From the NCBI RefSeq assembly GCF_030125375.1, contig NZ_JASJUU010000010.1:47830-111829 (forward strand): a DNA stretch of 64,000 nt. Direction: 5' to 3'. This document shows, in pieces, positions 1 to 8,673 of the stretch (the first letter of the stretch is position 1; each line of letters opens with the position of its first letter). This DNA is from Pseudoalteromonas umbrosa. GTDB taxonomy: Bacteria; Pseudomonadota; Gammaproteobacteria; Enterobacterales; Alteromonadaceae. The notes under the pieces are model-generated. The model saw only the letters and a program-made list of their open reading frames with translations. It did no database searches and was not told where the DNA came from. The position numbers were made by a program, and so were the translations under genes.

Positions 1-249
1 GTTGAAGAATATCAGCCAAGTGTTAAATTAGACGGTGTGTTGAGTCGTGCGTTTGCATCACTGCAGGATATGGTCCAATGGTGTACGCATTTAATTGACT
101 CATCGGGACGATTCGTTGCACTGAAAGGAATGTATCCGCAAGAAGAATTGGACAGCCTGCCTGAAGGTATTTCTTTGGAGCAAAATGTCACCTTGCAGGT
201 ACCCAATCTTGAAGGTGAGCGCCATTTAATTATTCTTACTAAAGACTAA
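1..249 (+). CDS. rsmG: RsmG, 16S rRNA (guanine-N7) methyltransferase, C-terminal part
   Basis: The window opens inside a frame of 82 residues that ends at 249. It corresponds to the C-terminal end of RsmG/GidB, the SAM-dependent enzyme that methylates G527 of 16S rRNA. The visible part includes GRFVALKGMYPQEEL, the family's late strand-turn-helix with the LKG motif, and the closing ERHLIILTKD strand. The start and SAM-binding part lie outside the window. It is followed after 13 bases by parA, the usual rsmG-parA-parB order near gammaproteobacterial origins, which supports the call. Confidence 0.9.
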   Translation, partial: VEEYQPSVKLDGVLSRAFASLQDMVQWCTHLIDSSGRFVALKGMYPQEELDSLPEGISLEQNVTLQVPNLEGERHLIILTKD

Positions 250-262
250 ACTCGAGGATACT

Positions 263-1048
263 GTGGCTAAAGTCATTGCAATTGCAAACCAAAAGGGTGG
301 TGTTGGCAAAACAACCACTGCGGTGAACCTTGCTGCCTCGATGGCGGCAACCAAAAGAAAAGTACTGCTGATAGATTTAGACCCGCAGGGCAATGCGACA
401 ATGGGCAGTGGTGTTGATAAATATGGTGAAGTAGCTACCATCTACGATTTACTTATTGAAGAAACACCGATTAAAGACGTTATCTGTACAGACACATCTG
501 GTGAATATCATTTAATTGCAGCTAATGGCGATGTGACGGCTGCAGAAGTCAAATTGATGGAATTGTTTGCCCGTGAAGTACGCCTGCGTAATGCCATTGA
601 ATCGGTGCAAGATGAGTACGAATTTATCTTTATTGATTGCCCGCCGTCTTTGAATATGTTGACCGTTAATGCGATGGCCGCGGCTGACTCCGTCATGGTA
701 CCGATGCAGTGTGAATACTACGCGCTTGAAGGCTTAACTGCATTAATGGATACAATCACGCAATTATCAAAACTGGTAAACCCTGAACTGCAAATTGAAG
801 GGATCTTGCGTACTATGTATGATCCTCGTAACCGATTGGCAAACGATGTTTCTGAGCAACTTAAACAGCACTTTGGCGAGAAAGTATACCGAACGGTGAT
901 CCCGCGTAACGTACGTTTAGCTGAAGCCCCAAGTTTTGGTGCACCTGCAATGTATTATGATCGTGCATCAAGTGGTGCAAAAGCATATCTTGCATTGGCG
1001 GGAGAAATGTTGCGTCGTCAAGAAAAACAAGCCGCTGCTGTAGCATAA
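263..1048 (+). CDS. parA: ParA/Soj chromosome-partitioning ATPase
   Basis: A 261-residue Walker-type ATPase that, with ParB, positions and segregates the chromosome origin. The deviant Walker A motif KGGVGKTT is at residues 11-18, Walker A' (LLIDLDPQGNAT) near 35-46 and the Walker B region (FIFIDCPPSL) near 120. Length and motifs match the small chromosomal Soj type, which lacks the N-terminal HTH of plasmid ParA proteins. It starts at GTG 263 with GAGGA just upstream. parB follows 15 bases after the stop, so the two are co-transcribed, probably together with rsmG. Confidence 0.96.
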   Translation: MAKVIAIANQKGGVGKTTTAVNLAASMAATKRKVLLIDLDPQGNATMGSGVDKYGEVATIYDLLIEETPIKDVICTDTSGEYHLIAANGDVTAAEVKLMELFAREVRLRNAIESVQDEYEFIFIDCPPSLNMLTVNAMAAADSVMVPMQCEYYALEGLTALMDTITQLSKLVNPELQIEGILRTMYDPRNRLANDVSEQLKQHFGEKVYRTVIPRNVRLAEAPSFGAPAMYYDRASSGAKAYLALAGEMLRRQEKQAAAVA

Positions 1049-1063
1049 GAGGATAATAACAAG

Positions 1064-2008
1064 ATGTCGGTGAAAAAAAGAGGATTAGGGCGTGGTTTAG
1101 ATGCATTGTTAAGCTCTGCAAAACCACCTGCAGGGGCAACACAACCAGAGGCTCCAAAAGCCCCTGAAGTTGAAGCATCATCAGCACCTGTTAGCCAACC
1201 ATCTGAAGCATCTGAGCAAGAATTACAGCGATTACCGATAGAGTTTCTACAGCGTGGCAAATATCAACCGCGTAAAGATATGTCAGAAGAGGCACTGGAA
1301 GAATTAGCGAATTCTATTCGTGCACAAGGCGTATTACAGCCAATTGTTGTGAGACAATTGGCTGCAGAGCAATATGAAATCATTGCGGGTGAACGCCGTT
1401 GGCGTGCATCACAACTTGCCGGTTTAGATGTAGTGCCTTGTATCATTAAAGATGTTGAAGATGATGCGGCGGTTGCCATCGCACTGATTGAAAACATTCA
1501 ACGTGAAGATCTCAATGCCATGGAAGAAGCGGTTGCCTTAGATCGTTTACTAAATGAATTTGATTTAACCCACCAGCAAGTCGCGGATGCTGTCGGCAAA
1601 TCGCGTACAACCGTGACTAATTTGTTACGTTTAATCAATCTCAATGATGATGTGAAAATCTTGTTAGAACATGGTGATATTGAAATGGGCCATGCTCGGT
1701 GCCTATTGTCGCTACAAGGTGAAGCACAATCTGAAGCTGCCCGAACTGCTGTAGCAAAAGGCCTGACGGTACGTGAAACTGAGAAATTGGTTCGCGCTAT
1801 GCAAGAGCCGGTGGTTAAAAAAGAAACTAAAGAAAAAGACCCAGATGTCAAACTGTTAGAACAGCAGCTCGCAGAAAACTTGGGCGCAAAAGTAGAGATA
1901 AACTACAATCAAAAAGGCAAAGGGAAATTGGTTATTTCTTATGCTGATCTTGATGAATTAGACGGTATTCTTGGGCGGATCCACCCAGATTTACAACAAC
2001 CCTCCTAA
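1064..2008 (+). CDS. parB: ParB chromosome-partitioning protein / CTPase
   Basis: A 314-residue ParB. The N terminus has the conserved KRGLGRGLDALL segment that stimulates ParA, followed by a Pro/Ala/Ser-rich linker (about 22-50). The ParB/Srx domain contains GERRWRAS at residues 109-116, the CTP-binding motif of the family. The central helix-turn-helix (about 167-190, HQQVADAVGKSRTTVTNLL) reads parS, and a C-terminal dimerisation domain ends the protein. It closes the rsmG-parA-parB unit. I saw no clean 16-base parS site in the window. Confidence 0.96.
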   Translation: MSVKKRGLGRGLDALLSSAKPPAGATQPEAPKAPEVEASSAPVSQPSEASEQELQRLPIEFLQRGKYQPRKDMSEEALEELANSIRAQGVLQPIVVRQLAAEQYEIIAGERRWRASQLAGLDVVPCIIKDVEDDAAVAIALIENIQREDLNAMEEAVALDRLLNEFDLTHQQVADAVGKSRTTVTNLLRLINLNDDVKILLEHGDIEMGHARCLLSLQGEAQSEAARTAVAKGLTVRETEKLVRAMQEPVVKKETKEKDPDVKLLEQQLAENLGAKVEINYNQKGKGKLVISYADLDELDGILGRIHPDLQQPS

Positions 2009-2019
2009 AGGTCAAAATT

Positions 2020-2059
2020 GCGACGAAATGAGCGCTTAAATTATGCTGCATTTCGTCGC
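2020..2059. repeat. Perfect 11-bp inverted repeat between parB and atp promoter
   Basis: GCGACGAAATG (2020-2030) and its exact complement CATTTCGTCGC (2049-2059) are separated by 18 bases. No T-run follows on the plus strand, so it is a poor intrinsic terminator. It sits directly before the -35 box of the atp promoter and could be an operator or a processing hairpin at the end of the parB message. Confidence 0.6.
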
Positions 2060-2065
2060 GTCAAG

Positions 2066-2093
2066 TTGCAAATTGAGCAGAAATCAGTATAAT
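2066..2093 (+). promoter_or_regulatory. Sigma70-type promoter of the ATP synthase operon
   Basis: TTGCAA (2066-2071) and a perfect TATAAT (2088-2093) with a 16-base spacer lie about 53 bases ahead of the atpI start. This is the best match to the housekeeping promoter consensus noticed in the window and is placed as expected for the atp operon. Confidence 0.75.
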
Positions 2094-2146
2094 TTCGCCA
2101 GTTTTTATACCCTGATAAATTTTAGCGTCATTAAGGTTAATATAAA

Positions 2147-2527
2147 GTGACTCATTCGTTAGCTGGCCCGTATAGACGCGCCGCATTAAAAGGTGTCTTG
2201 CTTCAGGGTATCGTAGCATTAGTAGCTGCAGTAATAGTTTTAGTAGGTTGGGGAGCCCATGCAAGCCTGTCAGCATTGGTTGGCGGACTCGCAATTGTGT
2301 TTCCGAACCTAGTATTTGCCTTGTATTCATTTCGATTTGTCGGAGCGAGCAAAGCAAATCAAGTGTATGACTCGTTAAAACGAGGCAAAGGATTAAAATT
2401 TTTGCTAACCATTTGCATATTTGCACTGGCGTTTAAACATTTGAGTGTCATGGCGTTGCCATTTTTCTGTTGTTACATACTAGTGATGTTTTCGCAGTGG
2501 CTAGCACCGATTTTTTTTAATCATTAA
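2147..2527 (+). CDS. atpI: ATP synthase subunit I (AtpI)
   Basis: A 126-residue membrane protein with four hydrophobic segments, first gene of the atp operon. AtpI helps assemble the c-ring or supply Mg2+ and is not part of the finished enzyme. Recognition rests on position and on the family pattern: the first membrane segment (ALVAAVIVLVGWG), the SALVGGLAIVFPNLVFA segment and two later helices. The start is GTG 2147 with a weak upstream AAGGTTAA ribosome site, which suits its low expression relative to the structural subunits. Confidence 0.9.
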   Translation: MTHSLAGPYRRAALKGVLLQGIVALVAAVIVLVGWGAHASLSALVGGLAIVFPNLVFALYSFRFVGASKANQVYDSLKRGKGLKFLLTICIFALAFKHLSVMALPFFCCYILVMFSQWLAPIFFNH

Positions 2528-2542
2528 CTTTTGGGATAAAAC

Positions 2543-3403
2543 ATGGCTGCAGAAGAAGTTACTCTATCAAGCCATATTCAGCACCACTTGACCAATGCCA
2601 AGATGTGCTCGACCGATGCCGGTCTTGCCTTCAATAAAGCATGTGCGGATAGTGGATTCTGGACATGGCACATAGATACCCTCGCATGGTCAATCGGTTT
2701 AGGTCTGGTTTTTTTATGGATCTTCCGAAGCGCCGCTAAAAAATCCACTACTGGTGTACCTGGCAAATTTCAATGCTTTATTGAGATGGTTGTTGAGTTC
2801 GTTGGCGACAACGTACGCGATACTTATCACGGTAACAGCAAGTTAATTGCTCCACTGGCCCTAACAATCTTTGTTTGGGTGTTCTTAATGAACTTAATGG
2901 ACTTGATTCCTGTTGATTTCCTACCTGCATTTGCTGGCTTTGTTGGCGAAACTGCATTTGGTATGGACTCACACGATGTATACATGAAAATTGTACCGAC
3001 AACTGACTTAAATATGACGGCTGCATTAGCAATCGGCGTATTCCTTCTGATGATCGGTTATTCAATTAAAATCAAAGGCATCGGTGGTTTTATTGCTGAG
3101 CTAACGCTTCACCCGTTCAGCACTAAAAACAAGCTTGGTATGGTTTTCCTTATCCCTTGTAACTTGTTACTTGAAACTATCGCGTTGTTTGCTAAGCCTT
3201 TCTCGCTAGCACTACGTTTGTTCGGTAACTTGTACGCGGGTGAGATGATCTTCATCTTGATCGGTGCAATCGGCTTGATGCAGTTACCACTGCACTTTAT
3301 CTGGGCAACTTTCCACATCTTAGTTATCGTTCTACAGGCATTCGTATTTATGATGCTTACGATCGTATACCTGAGCATGGCAAGTGCTAAAGATAGCCAC
3401 TAA
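2543..3403 (+). CDS. atpB: ATP synthase F0 subunit a (AtpB)
   Basis: A 286-residue integral membrane subunit forming the two proton half-channels against the c-ring. The family hallmark is visible in the fourth to fifth helices: LALRLFGNLYAGEMI contains the essential arginine of the stator channel and the conserved Asn, and the C-terminal helix ends in LTIVYLSMASA. It is slightly longer than the E. coli protein because of a longer periplasmic N terminus. The start ATG 2543 follows GGGA. Confidence 0.97.
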   Translation: MAAEEVTLSSHIQHHLTNAKMCSTDAGLAFNKACADSGFWTWHIDTLAWSIGLGLVFLWIFRSAAKKSTTGVPGKFQCFIEMVVEFVGDNVRDTYHGNSKLIAPLALTIFVWVFLMNLMDLIPVDFLPAFAGFVGETAFGMDSHDVYMKIVPTTDLNMTAALAIGVFLLMIGYSIKIKGIGGFIAELTLHPFSTKNKLGMVFLIPCNLLLETIALFAKPFSLALRLFGNLYAGEMIFILIGAIGLMQLPLHFIWATFHILVIVLQAFVFMMLTIVYLSMASAKDSH

Positions 3404-3409
3404 GAATAT

Positions 3410-3469
3410 AATTTTTAAAAGATTTTTTAACTTTAACTTTAATTTACAAATGAAACTTTGGAGAAAAAA
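3410..3469 (+). promoter_or_regulatory. U-rich translational enhancer and ribosome site of atpE
   Basis: The atpB-atpE gap is a run of A/T-only and TTTAACTTTAACTTTAA sequence, followed by TGAAACTTTGGAG ahead of the atpE start. In E. coli a similar U-rich, unstructured leader drives the high translation needed for about ten c subunits per enzyme. The resemblance in position and composition is direct; function here is inferred. Confidence 0.55.
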
Positions 3470-3703
3470 ATGGAACTAGTATTAGGTCTTAAGCTTATCG
3501 CTGTTGCTTTACTTATCGGCTTCGGTGCAATCGGTACTGCTATCGGCTTCGGTAACATGGGTGGTAAATTCCTAGAAGCATGTGCTCGTCAGCCTGAGCT
3601 TGCGCCTTCACTACAAGTTAAAATGTTCATCCTAGCTGGTCTAATCGATGCGGTAGCGATGATCGGTGTTGGTATCGCTATGTACATGTTGTTCGCGCTT
3701 TAA
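3470..3703 (+). CDS. atpE: ATP synthase F0 subunit c (AtpE)
   Basis: A 77-residue hairpin of two membrane helices forming the rotating c-ring. The first helix contains the glycine-rich GAIGTAIGFGNMGGKF packing motif and the polar loop ARQPE. The second helix carries the proton-binding Asp in AGLIDAVAMIGVGIAMY. The ATG at 3470 is chosen over an in-frame TTG at 3458 because it has GGAG at the right distance and gives exactly the family's N terminus MELVLG. The Asp rather than Glu, and the residues around it, fit a proton-driven rather than sodium-driven enzyme. Confidence 0.97.
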   Translation: MELVLGLKLIAVALLIGFGAIGTAIGFGNMGGKFLEACARQPELAPSLQVKMFILAGLIDAVAMIGVGIAMYMLFAL

Positions 3704-3754
3704 TTTTTAAGACAATAGCTGAATCGAACAACTGTCAAGTAAGGAGGAGCGGTC

Positions 3755-4225
3755 GTGAACTTAAACGCCACTCTAATAGGTGAATTAATTGCATTTACGG
3801 TGTTCGTACTTTTCTGTATGAAGTACGTATGGCCACCGCTAAATGGTGCAATTGAAGCTCGCCAGAAGAAAATTGAAGATGGTTTAGCTGCCTCTGATAA
3901 AGCTGAAAAAGATCTTGAGCAAGCGCGTGAACAAGCTGCTGAGCAGCTTAAAGAAGCAAAGACTCAAGCGGCTGAAATCATTGAGCAAGCTAAAAAGCGT
4001 GCTGCGCTTATCGTTGACGAAGAGACAACTCGTGGTCAACAAGAGCGTGAGAAGATTATTGCTCAAGGACACTCTGATATCGAAACAGAGCGTAACCGCG
4101 TAAAAGAAGAGCTACGTACTCAAGTAGCAACTCTTGCCGTGGTTGGCGCTGAAAAGATTTTAGAGCGTGAAATCAATCAAGACGCACATAGCGATATCGT
4201 TGATAAGCTAGTTGCTGAGCTTTAA
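3755..4225 (+). CDS. atpF: ATP synthase F0 subunit b (AtpF)
   Basis: A 156-residue peripheral stalk subunit: one N-terminal membrane helix (about 5-25) followed by a long, highly charged coiled coil rich in Ala, Glu, Gln and Lys that dimerises and holds the F1 head through the delta subunit. Length equals the E. coli protein. The GTG start at 3755 is set by the strong AAGGAGGA at 3741-3748. Confidence 0.97.
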   Translation: MNLNATLIGELIAFTVFVLFCMKYVWPPLNGAIEARQKKIEDGLAASDKAEKDLEQAREQAAEQLKEAKTQAAEIIEQAKKRAALIVDEETTRGQQEREKIIAQGHSDIETERNRVKEELRTQVATLAVVGAEKILEREINQDAHSDIVDKLVAEL

Positions 4226-4241
4226 TTAGGAGGGTATGAGC

Positions 4242-4775
4242 ATGTCTGAATTGACTACTATCGCTCGCCCATACGCTAAAGCGGCTTTTGAACTTGCTGT
4301 TGAAAAAGGCACAGTTGAAGCTTGGAATGAAATGCTGTTCTTCGCCGGTCAAGTGACCAGCGATGAACAGGTTCAGACACTACTTGGTAGCCTTGCTACT
4401 CAAGCAGAGCAGTCTGAAATCATCATCAAGCTATGTGCTGAACAACTCGACGAGCAAGGTCAAAATCTTATCAAGCTGATGGCCGAAAATGAGCGTTTAT
4501 CTGCAGTCCCTGCAGTTGCTGATTTATTCGCTGAATTTAAAGCGGATTATGACAAAGAGATCGACGTTACTGTGGTTTCTGCAACTGAACTTGCTCAAGA
4601 GCAGCAAGATAAATTGGGCGCTGCGTTAGAAAAACGTTTCGCACGCAAAGTTAAGCTGAATTGTAGCATCGATGAAACCGTAGTAAGCGGTTTGGTTATT
4701 AAGGCTGGCGATACCGTAATTGACGGTAGCGTACGCGGTAAATTAGACCGCTTAGCAGTGTCGCTACAATCGTAA
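4242..4775 (+). CDS. atpH: ATP synthase F1 subunit delta (AtpH)
   Basis: A 177-residue subunit that links the b-dimer to the top of the alpha/beta hexamer. Typical features are the N-terminal TIARPYAKAAFELA helix and the C-terminal GLVIKAGDTVIDGSVRGKL signature. I prefer ATG 4242 to the in-frame ATG 4236: AGGAGGG at 4228-4234 lies seven bases before 4242 but only one base before 4236. Confidence 0.96.
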   Translation: MSELTTIARPYAKAAFELAVEKGTVEAWNEMLFFAGQVTSDEQVQTLLGSLATQAEQSEIIIKLCAEQLDEQGQNLIKLMAENERLSAVPAVADLFAEFKADYDKEIDVTVVSATELAQEQQDKLGAALEKRFARKVKLNCSIDETVVSGLVIKAGDTVIDGSVRGKLDRLAVSLQS

Positions 4776-4789
4776 TTGGGAAAAAGAGC

Positions 4790-6331
4790 ATGCAACTTAA
4801 TTCCACAGAAATTTCTGCACTGATCAAGCAGCGTATTGAGCAGTTTGAAGTTGTAAGTGAAGCACGTAACGAAGGTACTATCGTATCTGTTACTGACGGT
4901 ATCATCCGCATCCACGGTCTAGCTGACTGTATGCAAGGTGAGATGATCGAGCTTCCTGGCAACCGTTATGCTATCGCACTAAACCTTGAGCGCGACTCAG
5001 TAGGTGCAGTAGTAATGGGTCCTTACGCAGACCTTAAAGAAGGCGTAAAAGTACAATCTACAGGTCGTATCCTTGAAGTACCAGTAGGCCGTGGTCTACT
5101 AGGTCGTGTTGTTAACACACTAGGTGCACCAATCGATGGTAAAGGTGCACTAGACAACGACGGTTTCGAGCCAGTTGAAAAAATTGCACCAGGTGTAATC
5201 GAGCGTCAATCAGTAGACGAGCCAGTACAAACTGGTTATAAGTCTATCGATGCGATGATCCCAGTTGGTCGTGGTCAGCGTGAGCTAGTTATCGGTGACC
5301 GTCAGACTGGTAAAACTGCACTTGCAATCGATGCAATCATCAACCAAAAAGACACAGGCGTTAAGTGTGTGTACGTAGCGGTTGGTCAAAAAGCATCTAC
5401 TATCGCAAACGTAGTACGTAAATTAGAAGAGCACGGTGCACTTGAAAACACTATCGTTGTTGTTGCATCTGCTTCTGAATCAGCAGCGCTACAATACCTA
5501 GCGCCATTTGCTGGTTGTACTATGGGTGAATACTTCCGTGACCGCGGTGAAGACGCACTAATCGTATATGATGATCTTTCTAAGCAAGCTGTTGCTTACC
5601 GTCAGATCTCACTACTACTTAAGCGTCCACCAGGCCGTGAAGCATACCCAGGTGACGTATTCTACCTTCACTCACGTCTTCTAGAGCGTGCATCACGTGT
5701 AAACGCTGATTACGTTGAGAAGTTCACTAACGGTGAAGTGAAAGGTAAAACAGGTTCATTGACGGCATTGCCAATCATTGAAACTCAAGGTGGTGACGTT
5801 TCTGCATTCGTACCTACTAACGTTATCTCAATCACCGATGGTCAGATCTTCCTAGAAACTGACTTATTCAACGCAGGTATCCGTCCAGCTGTTAACGCTG
5901 GTATCTCGGTATCTCGTGTAGGTGGTGCAGCGCAAACTAAAATCGTTAAGAAACTAGGTGGTGGTATCCGTCTAGCGCTAGCTCAGTACCGTGAACTAGC
6001 TGCGTTCTCTCAGTTCGCTTCTGACCTTGACGATGCTACGCGTGCACAGCTTGAGCACGGTGAGCGTGTAACAGAGCTAATGAAGCAGAAGCAATATGCA
6101 CCTATGTCTGTTGCTGAAATGTCTCTGTCTCTATTTGCTGCTGAGAAAGGCTTCCTACAAGACATCGAAATCAACAAGATTGGTGATTTCGAAGAAGGTC
6201 TTATTGGTTTCGCTAACAGCACATACGCAGAGCTAATGACTCAAATCAACGAAACTGGTAACTACAACGCTGAGATTGAAGCGCAACTTAAAGAACTTCT
6301 AGAGAAGTTCAAGTCGACGCAAACTTGGTAA
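4790..6331 (+). CDS. atpA: ATP synthase F1 subunit alpha (AtpA)
   Basis: A 513-residue alpha subunit, the same length as in E. coli. It binds non-catalytic ATP and alternates with beta in the F1 hexamer. Walker A GDRQTGKT lies near residues 169-176, the VYVAVGQKASTIANV segment follows, and the arginine finger is in ITDGQIFLETDLF...GIRPAVNAGISVSRVGG, the ATPase alpha/beta signature. Codon use is strongly biased (many GGT, CGT, GTA and CTA codons), as in the other highly expressed atp genes. Confidence 0.98.
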   Translation: MQLNSTEISALIKQRIEQFEVVSEARNEGTIVSVTDGIIRIHGLADCMQGEMIELPGNRYAIALNLERDSVGAVVMGPYADLKEGVKVQSTGRILEVPVGRGLLGRVVNTLGAPIDGKGALDNDGFEPVEKIAPGVIERQSVDEPVQTGYKSIDAMIPVGRGQRELVIGDRQTGKTALAIDAIINQKDTGVKCVYVAVGQKASTIANVVRKLEEHGALENTIVVVASASESAALQYLAPFAGCTMGEYFRDRGEDALIVYDDLSKQAVAYRQISLLLKRPPGREAYPGDVFYLHSRLLERASRVNADYVEKFTNGEVKGKTGSLTALPIIETQGGDVSAFVPTNVISITDGQIFLETDLFNAGIRPAVNAGISVSRVGGAAQTKIVKKLGGGIRLALAQYRELAAFSQFASDLDDATRAQLEHGERVTELMKQKQYAPMSVAEMSLSLFAAEKGFLQDIEINKIGDFEEGLIGFANSTYAELMTQINETGNYNAEIEAQLKELLEKFKSTQTW

Positions 6332-6343
6332 TTTAGTTATTCA

Positions 6344-6361
6344 TGGTGACTTCGGTCACCA
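6344..6361 (+). other. Perfect UUCG-tetraloop hairpin between atpA and atpG
   Basis: TGGTGAC-TTCG-GTCACCA forms a seven-pair stem closed by a C(UUCG)G tetraloop, one of the most stable small RNA hairpins. It lies in the 49-base gap after atpA. No U-run follows, so it is not a terminator. It could protect or punctuate the message and so help set alpha against gamma levels. Confidence 0.75.
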
Positions 6362-6380
6362 CTGATTCGGAGAGAGAGTC

Positions 6381-7241
6381 ATGGCCAGCGGAAAAGAGAT
6401 AAAAAGCAAGATCGGGAGTATTAAGAATACTCAGAAGATCACCAGCGCGATGGAAATGGTTGCCGCTTCTAAAATGAAGAAGGCGCAAGACCGTGTGGCA
6501 TCAAGCCGTCCATACGCTGAGAACTTACGCAAAGTGATCGGTCGTATTGCTCAAGCAAATCTTGACTTCAACCATCCGTTCCTAGAGGAACGTGATGTGA
6601 AGCGAGTTGGTTACATTGTTATCTCAACTGACCGTGGTCTGTGTGGTGGTTTGAACTCAAATGAGTTTAAGAAAATCACATTAGATGTTAAGGCGTGGAA
6701 AGAAAAAGGCGTTGATGCCGAATTTGCTACTTTAGGTAGCAAGGCTGCTGGTTTCTTCCAACGTTTTGGCGGTGAGTTACTCGCTAAAAAAGCGGGTCTT
6801 GGAGATGCTCCTTCAGTACAGGACGTAGTAGGTCCAGTAAAAGTAATGTTAGATGCATTTACTGAAGGCAAAATTGACCGCTTGTTCGTTGTGTACAACA
6901 AATTCGTGAACACAATGAAGCAAGAGCCAACGATCGAACAGTTATTACCTTTGCCAAAAGCTGAAGAAGAAGTATCAGCCCACGCTTGGGATTACTTATA
7001 TGAGCCGAGCCCAGAAGCGATCTTAGAGACGCTACTGGTACGTTTCATTGAGTCACAGGTGTACCAGGGTGTAGTAGAAAATGCTGCATCTGAACAGGCT
7101 GCCCGTATGGTTGCGATGAAAGCCGCAACTGATAACGCAGGCGACCTAATGGATGAGCTGCAACTTGTTTACAACAAAGCACGTCAGGCTGCAATCACAC
7201 AAGAAATCAGTGAGATTGTTGGCGGTTCGGCTGCTGTATAA
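6381..7241 (+). CDS. atpG: ATP synthase F1 subunit gamma (AtpG)
   Basis: A 286-residue central rotor shaft. The N-terminal helix KEIKSKIGSIKNTQKITSAM and the DRGLCGGLNSN strand region are diagnostic, and the C-terminal helix contains ATDNAGDLMDELQLVYNKAR, which turns inside the alpha/beta hexamer. The ATG at 6381 follows GGAGAGAG. Confidence 0.97.
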   Translation: MASGKEIKSKIGSIKNTQKITSAMEMVAASKMKKAQDRVASSRPYAENLRKVIGRIAQANLDFNHPFLEERDVKRVGYIVISTDRGLCGGLNSNEFKKITLDVKAWKEKGVDAEFATLGSKAAGFFQRFGGELLAKKAGLGDAPSVQDVVGPVKVMLDAFTEGKIDRLFVVYNKFVNTMKQEPTIEQLLPLPKAEEEVSAHAWDYLYEPSPEAILETLLVRFIESQVYQGVVENAASEQAARMVAMKAATDNAGDLMDELQLVYNKARQAAITQEISEIVGGSAAV

Positions 7242-7273
7242 CGCTTCGGCAAAGTTTAACGAGAGGAATAGAC

Positions 7274-8659
7274 ATGAGTTTAGGTAAGGTCGTCCAAATT
7301 ATCGGCGCCGTTGTGGACATCGAGTTCCCACAAGACAACGTGCCAGCCGTATATGACGCACTAAAAGTTACAGAAGGCGACCTAGCTGGTTTGACACTAG
7401 AAGTGCAACAGCAGTTAGGTGGCGGTGTGGTACGTGGTATCGCACTTGGTACTACAGACGGTCTACGTCGTGGTATCTCAGTAGAAGGCACAGGCGAGCC
7501 AATCAAGGTTCCAGTTGGTACAAAGACCCTAGGTCGTATCATGGACGTATTAGGTCAGCCTATTGATGAAGCAGGTCCAATTGGTGAAGAAGAGCGTATG
7601 TCAATTCACCGTGCTGCGCCTTCATACGAAGATCAATCAAGTTCAGTTGAGCTACTAGAAACAGGTATCAAGGTAATCGACCTTGTATGTCCATTCGCTA
7701 AAGGTGGTAAAGTTGGTCTATTCGGTGGTGCCGGTGTTGGTAAAACCGTAAACATGATGGAACTTATCCGTAACATCGCAATCGAGCACAGCGGTTACTC
7801 AGTATTCGCAGGTGTTGGTGAGCGTACACGTGAGGGTAATGACTTCTACCATGAGATGAACGACTCAAACGTACTAGATAAAGTATCTCTAGTATACGGT
7901 CAGATGAACGAGCCACCGGGTAACCGTCTACGTGTTGCACTAACGGGTCTAACGATGGCTGAGAAGTTCCGTGACGAAGGTCGTGACGTACTTTTCTTCG
8001 TAGATAACATCTACCGTTATACACTTGCAGGTACTGAGGTATCAGCACTACTAGGTCGTATGCCTTCAGCGGTAGGTTACCAGCCAACTCTTGCAGAAGA
8101 GATGGGTGTACTACAGGAGCGTATCGCATCGACTAAGACTGGTTCAATCACTTCAATCCAAGCGGTATACGTACCTGCGGATGACTTGACTGACCCGTCA
8201 CCAGCTACAACGTTCGCGCACTTAGATGCAACAGTTGTACTTTCACGTGACATCGCGTCTCTAGGTATCTACCCTGCGGTAGACCCACTAGATTCAACTT
8301 CACGTCAGCTTGACCCTCAAGTAATCGGTAACGAGCACTATGAGACAGCACGTGGCGTTCAGACTGTACTTCAGCGTTATAAAGAGCTGAAAGACATCAT
8401 CGCGATCCTAGGTATGGACGAGCTATCTGACGAAGATAAGCAAGTTGTATCTCGTGCTCGTAAGATCCAGCGTTTCCTATCTCAGCCGTTCTTCGTTGCT
8501 GAGGTATTCACTGGTGCACCTGGTAAATACGTATCTCTTAAAGACACAATCTCTGGCTTTAAGGGCATCCTAAACGGTGATTACGATGATATGCCAGAGC
8601 AGGCATTCTACATGGTTGGCTCAATCGACGAAGCAGTTGATAAAGCTAAAAACATGTAA
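7274..8659 (+). CDS. atpD: ATP synthase F1 subunit beta (AtpD)
   Basis: The 461-residue catalytic subunit. Walker A GGAGVGKT is at residues 151-158; the catalytic Glu is in GVGERTREGNDFY; Walker B is DVLFFVDNIYRY. The rest follows the family closely, including the LGRMPSAVGYQPTLAEEMG segment that contacts the rotor. Start ATG 7274 has GAGAGGA upstream. Confidence 0.98.
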   Translation: MSLGKVVQIIGAVVDIEFPQDNVPAVYDALKVTEGDLAGLTLEVQQQLGGGVVRGIALGTTDGLRRGISVEGTGEPIKVPVGTKTLGRIMDVLGQPIDEAGPIGEEERMSIHRAAPSYEDQSSSVELLETGIKVIDLVCPFAKGGKVGLFGGAGVGKTVNMMELIRNIAIEHSGYSVFAGVGERTREGNDFYHEMNDSNVLDKVSLVYGQMNEPPGNRLRVALTGLTMAEKFRDEGRDVLFFVDNIYRYTLAGTEVSALLGRMPSAVGYQPTLAEEMGVLQERIASTKTGSITSIQAVYVPADDLTDPSPATTFAHLDATVVLSRDIASLGIYPAVDPLDSTSRQLDPQVIGNEHYETARGVQTVLQRYKELKDIIAILGMDELSDEDKQVVSRARKIQRFLSQPFFVAEVFTGAPGKYVSLKDTISGFKGILNGDYDDMPEQAFYMVGSIDEAVDKAKNM

Positions 8660-8673
8660 TTTAGGAGGTTGTT

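Noticed and set aside
3458..3469. Longer atpE from TTG 3458
   Set aside because: It would include the ribosome site GGAG as codons; ATG 3470 gives the family's normal N terminus.
8230..8255. parS-like sequence TTTCACGTGA inside atpD
   Set aside because: Only about 11 of 16 positions fit the parS consensus, and it lies in a conserved coding stretch where the bases follow from the protein.
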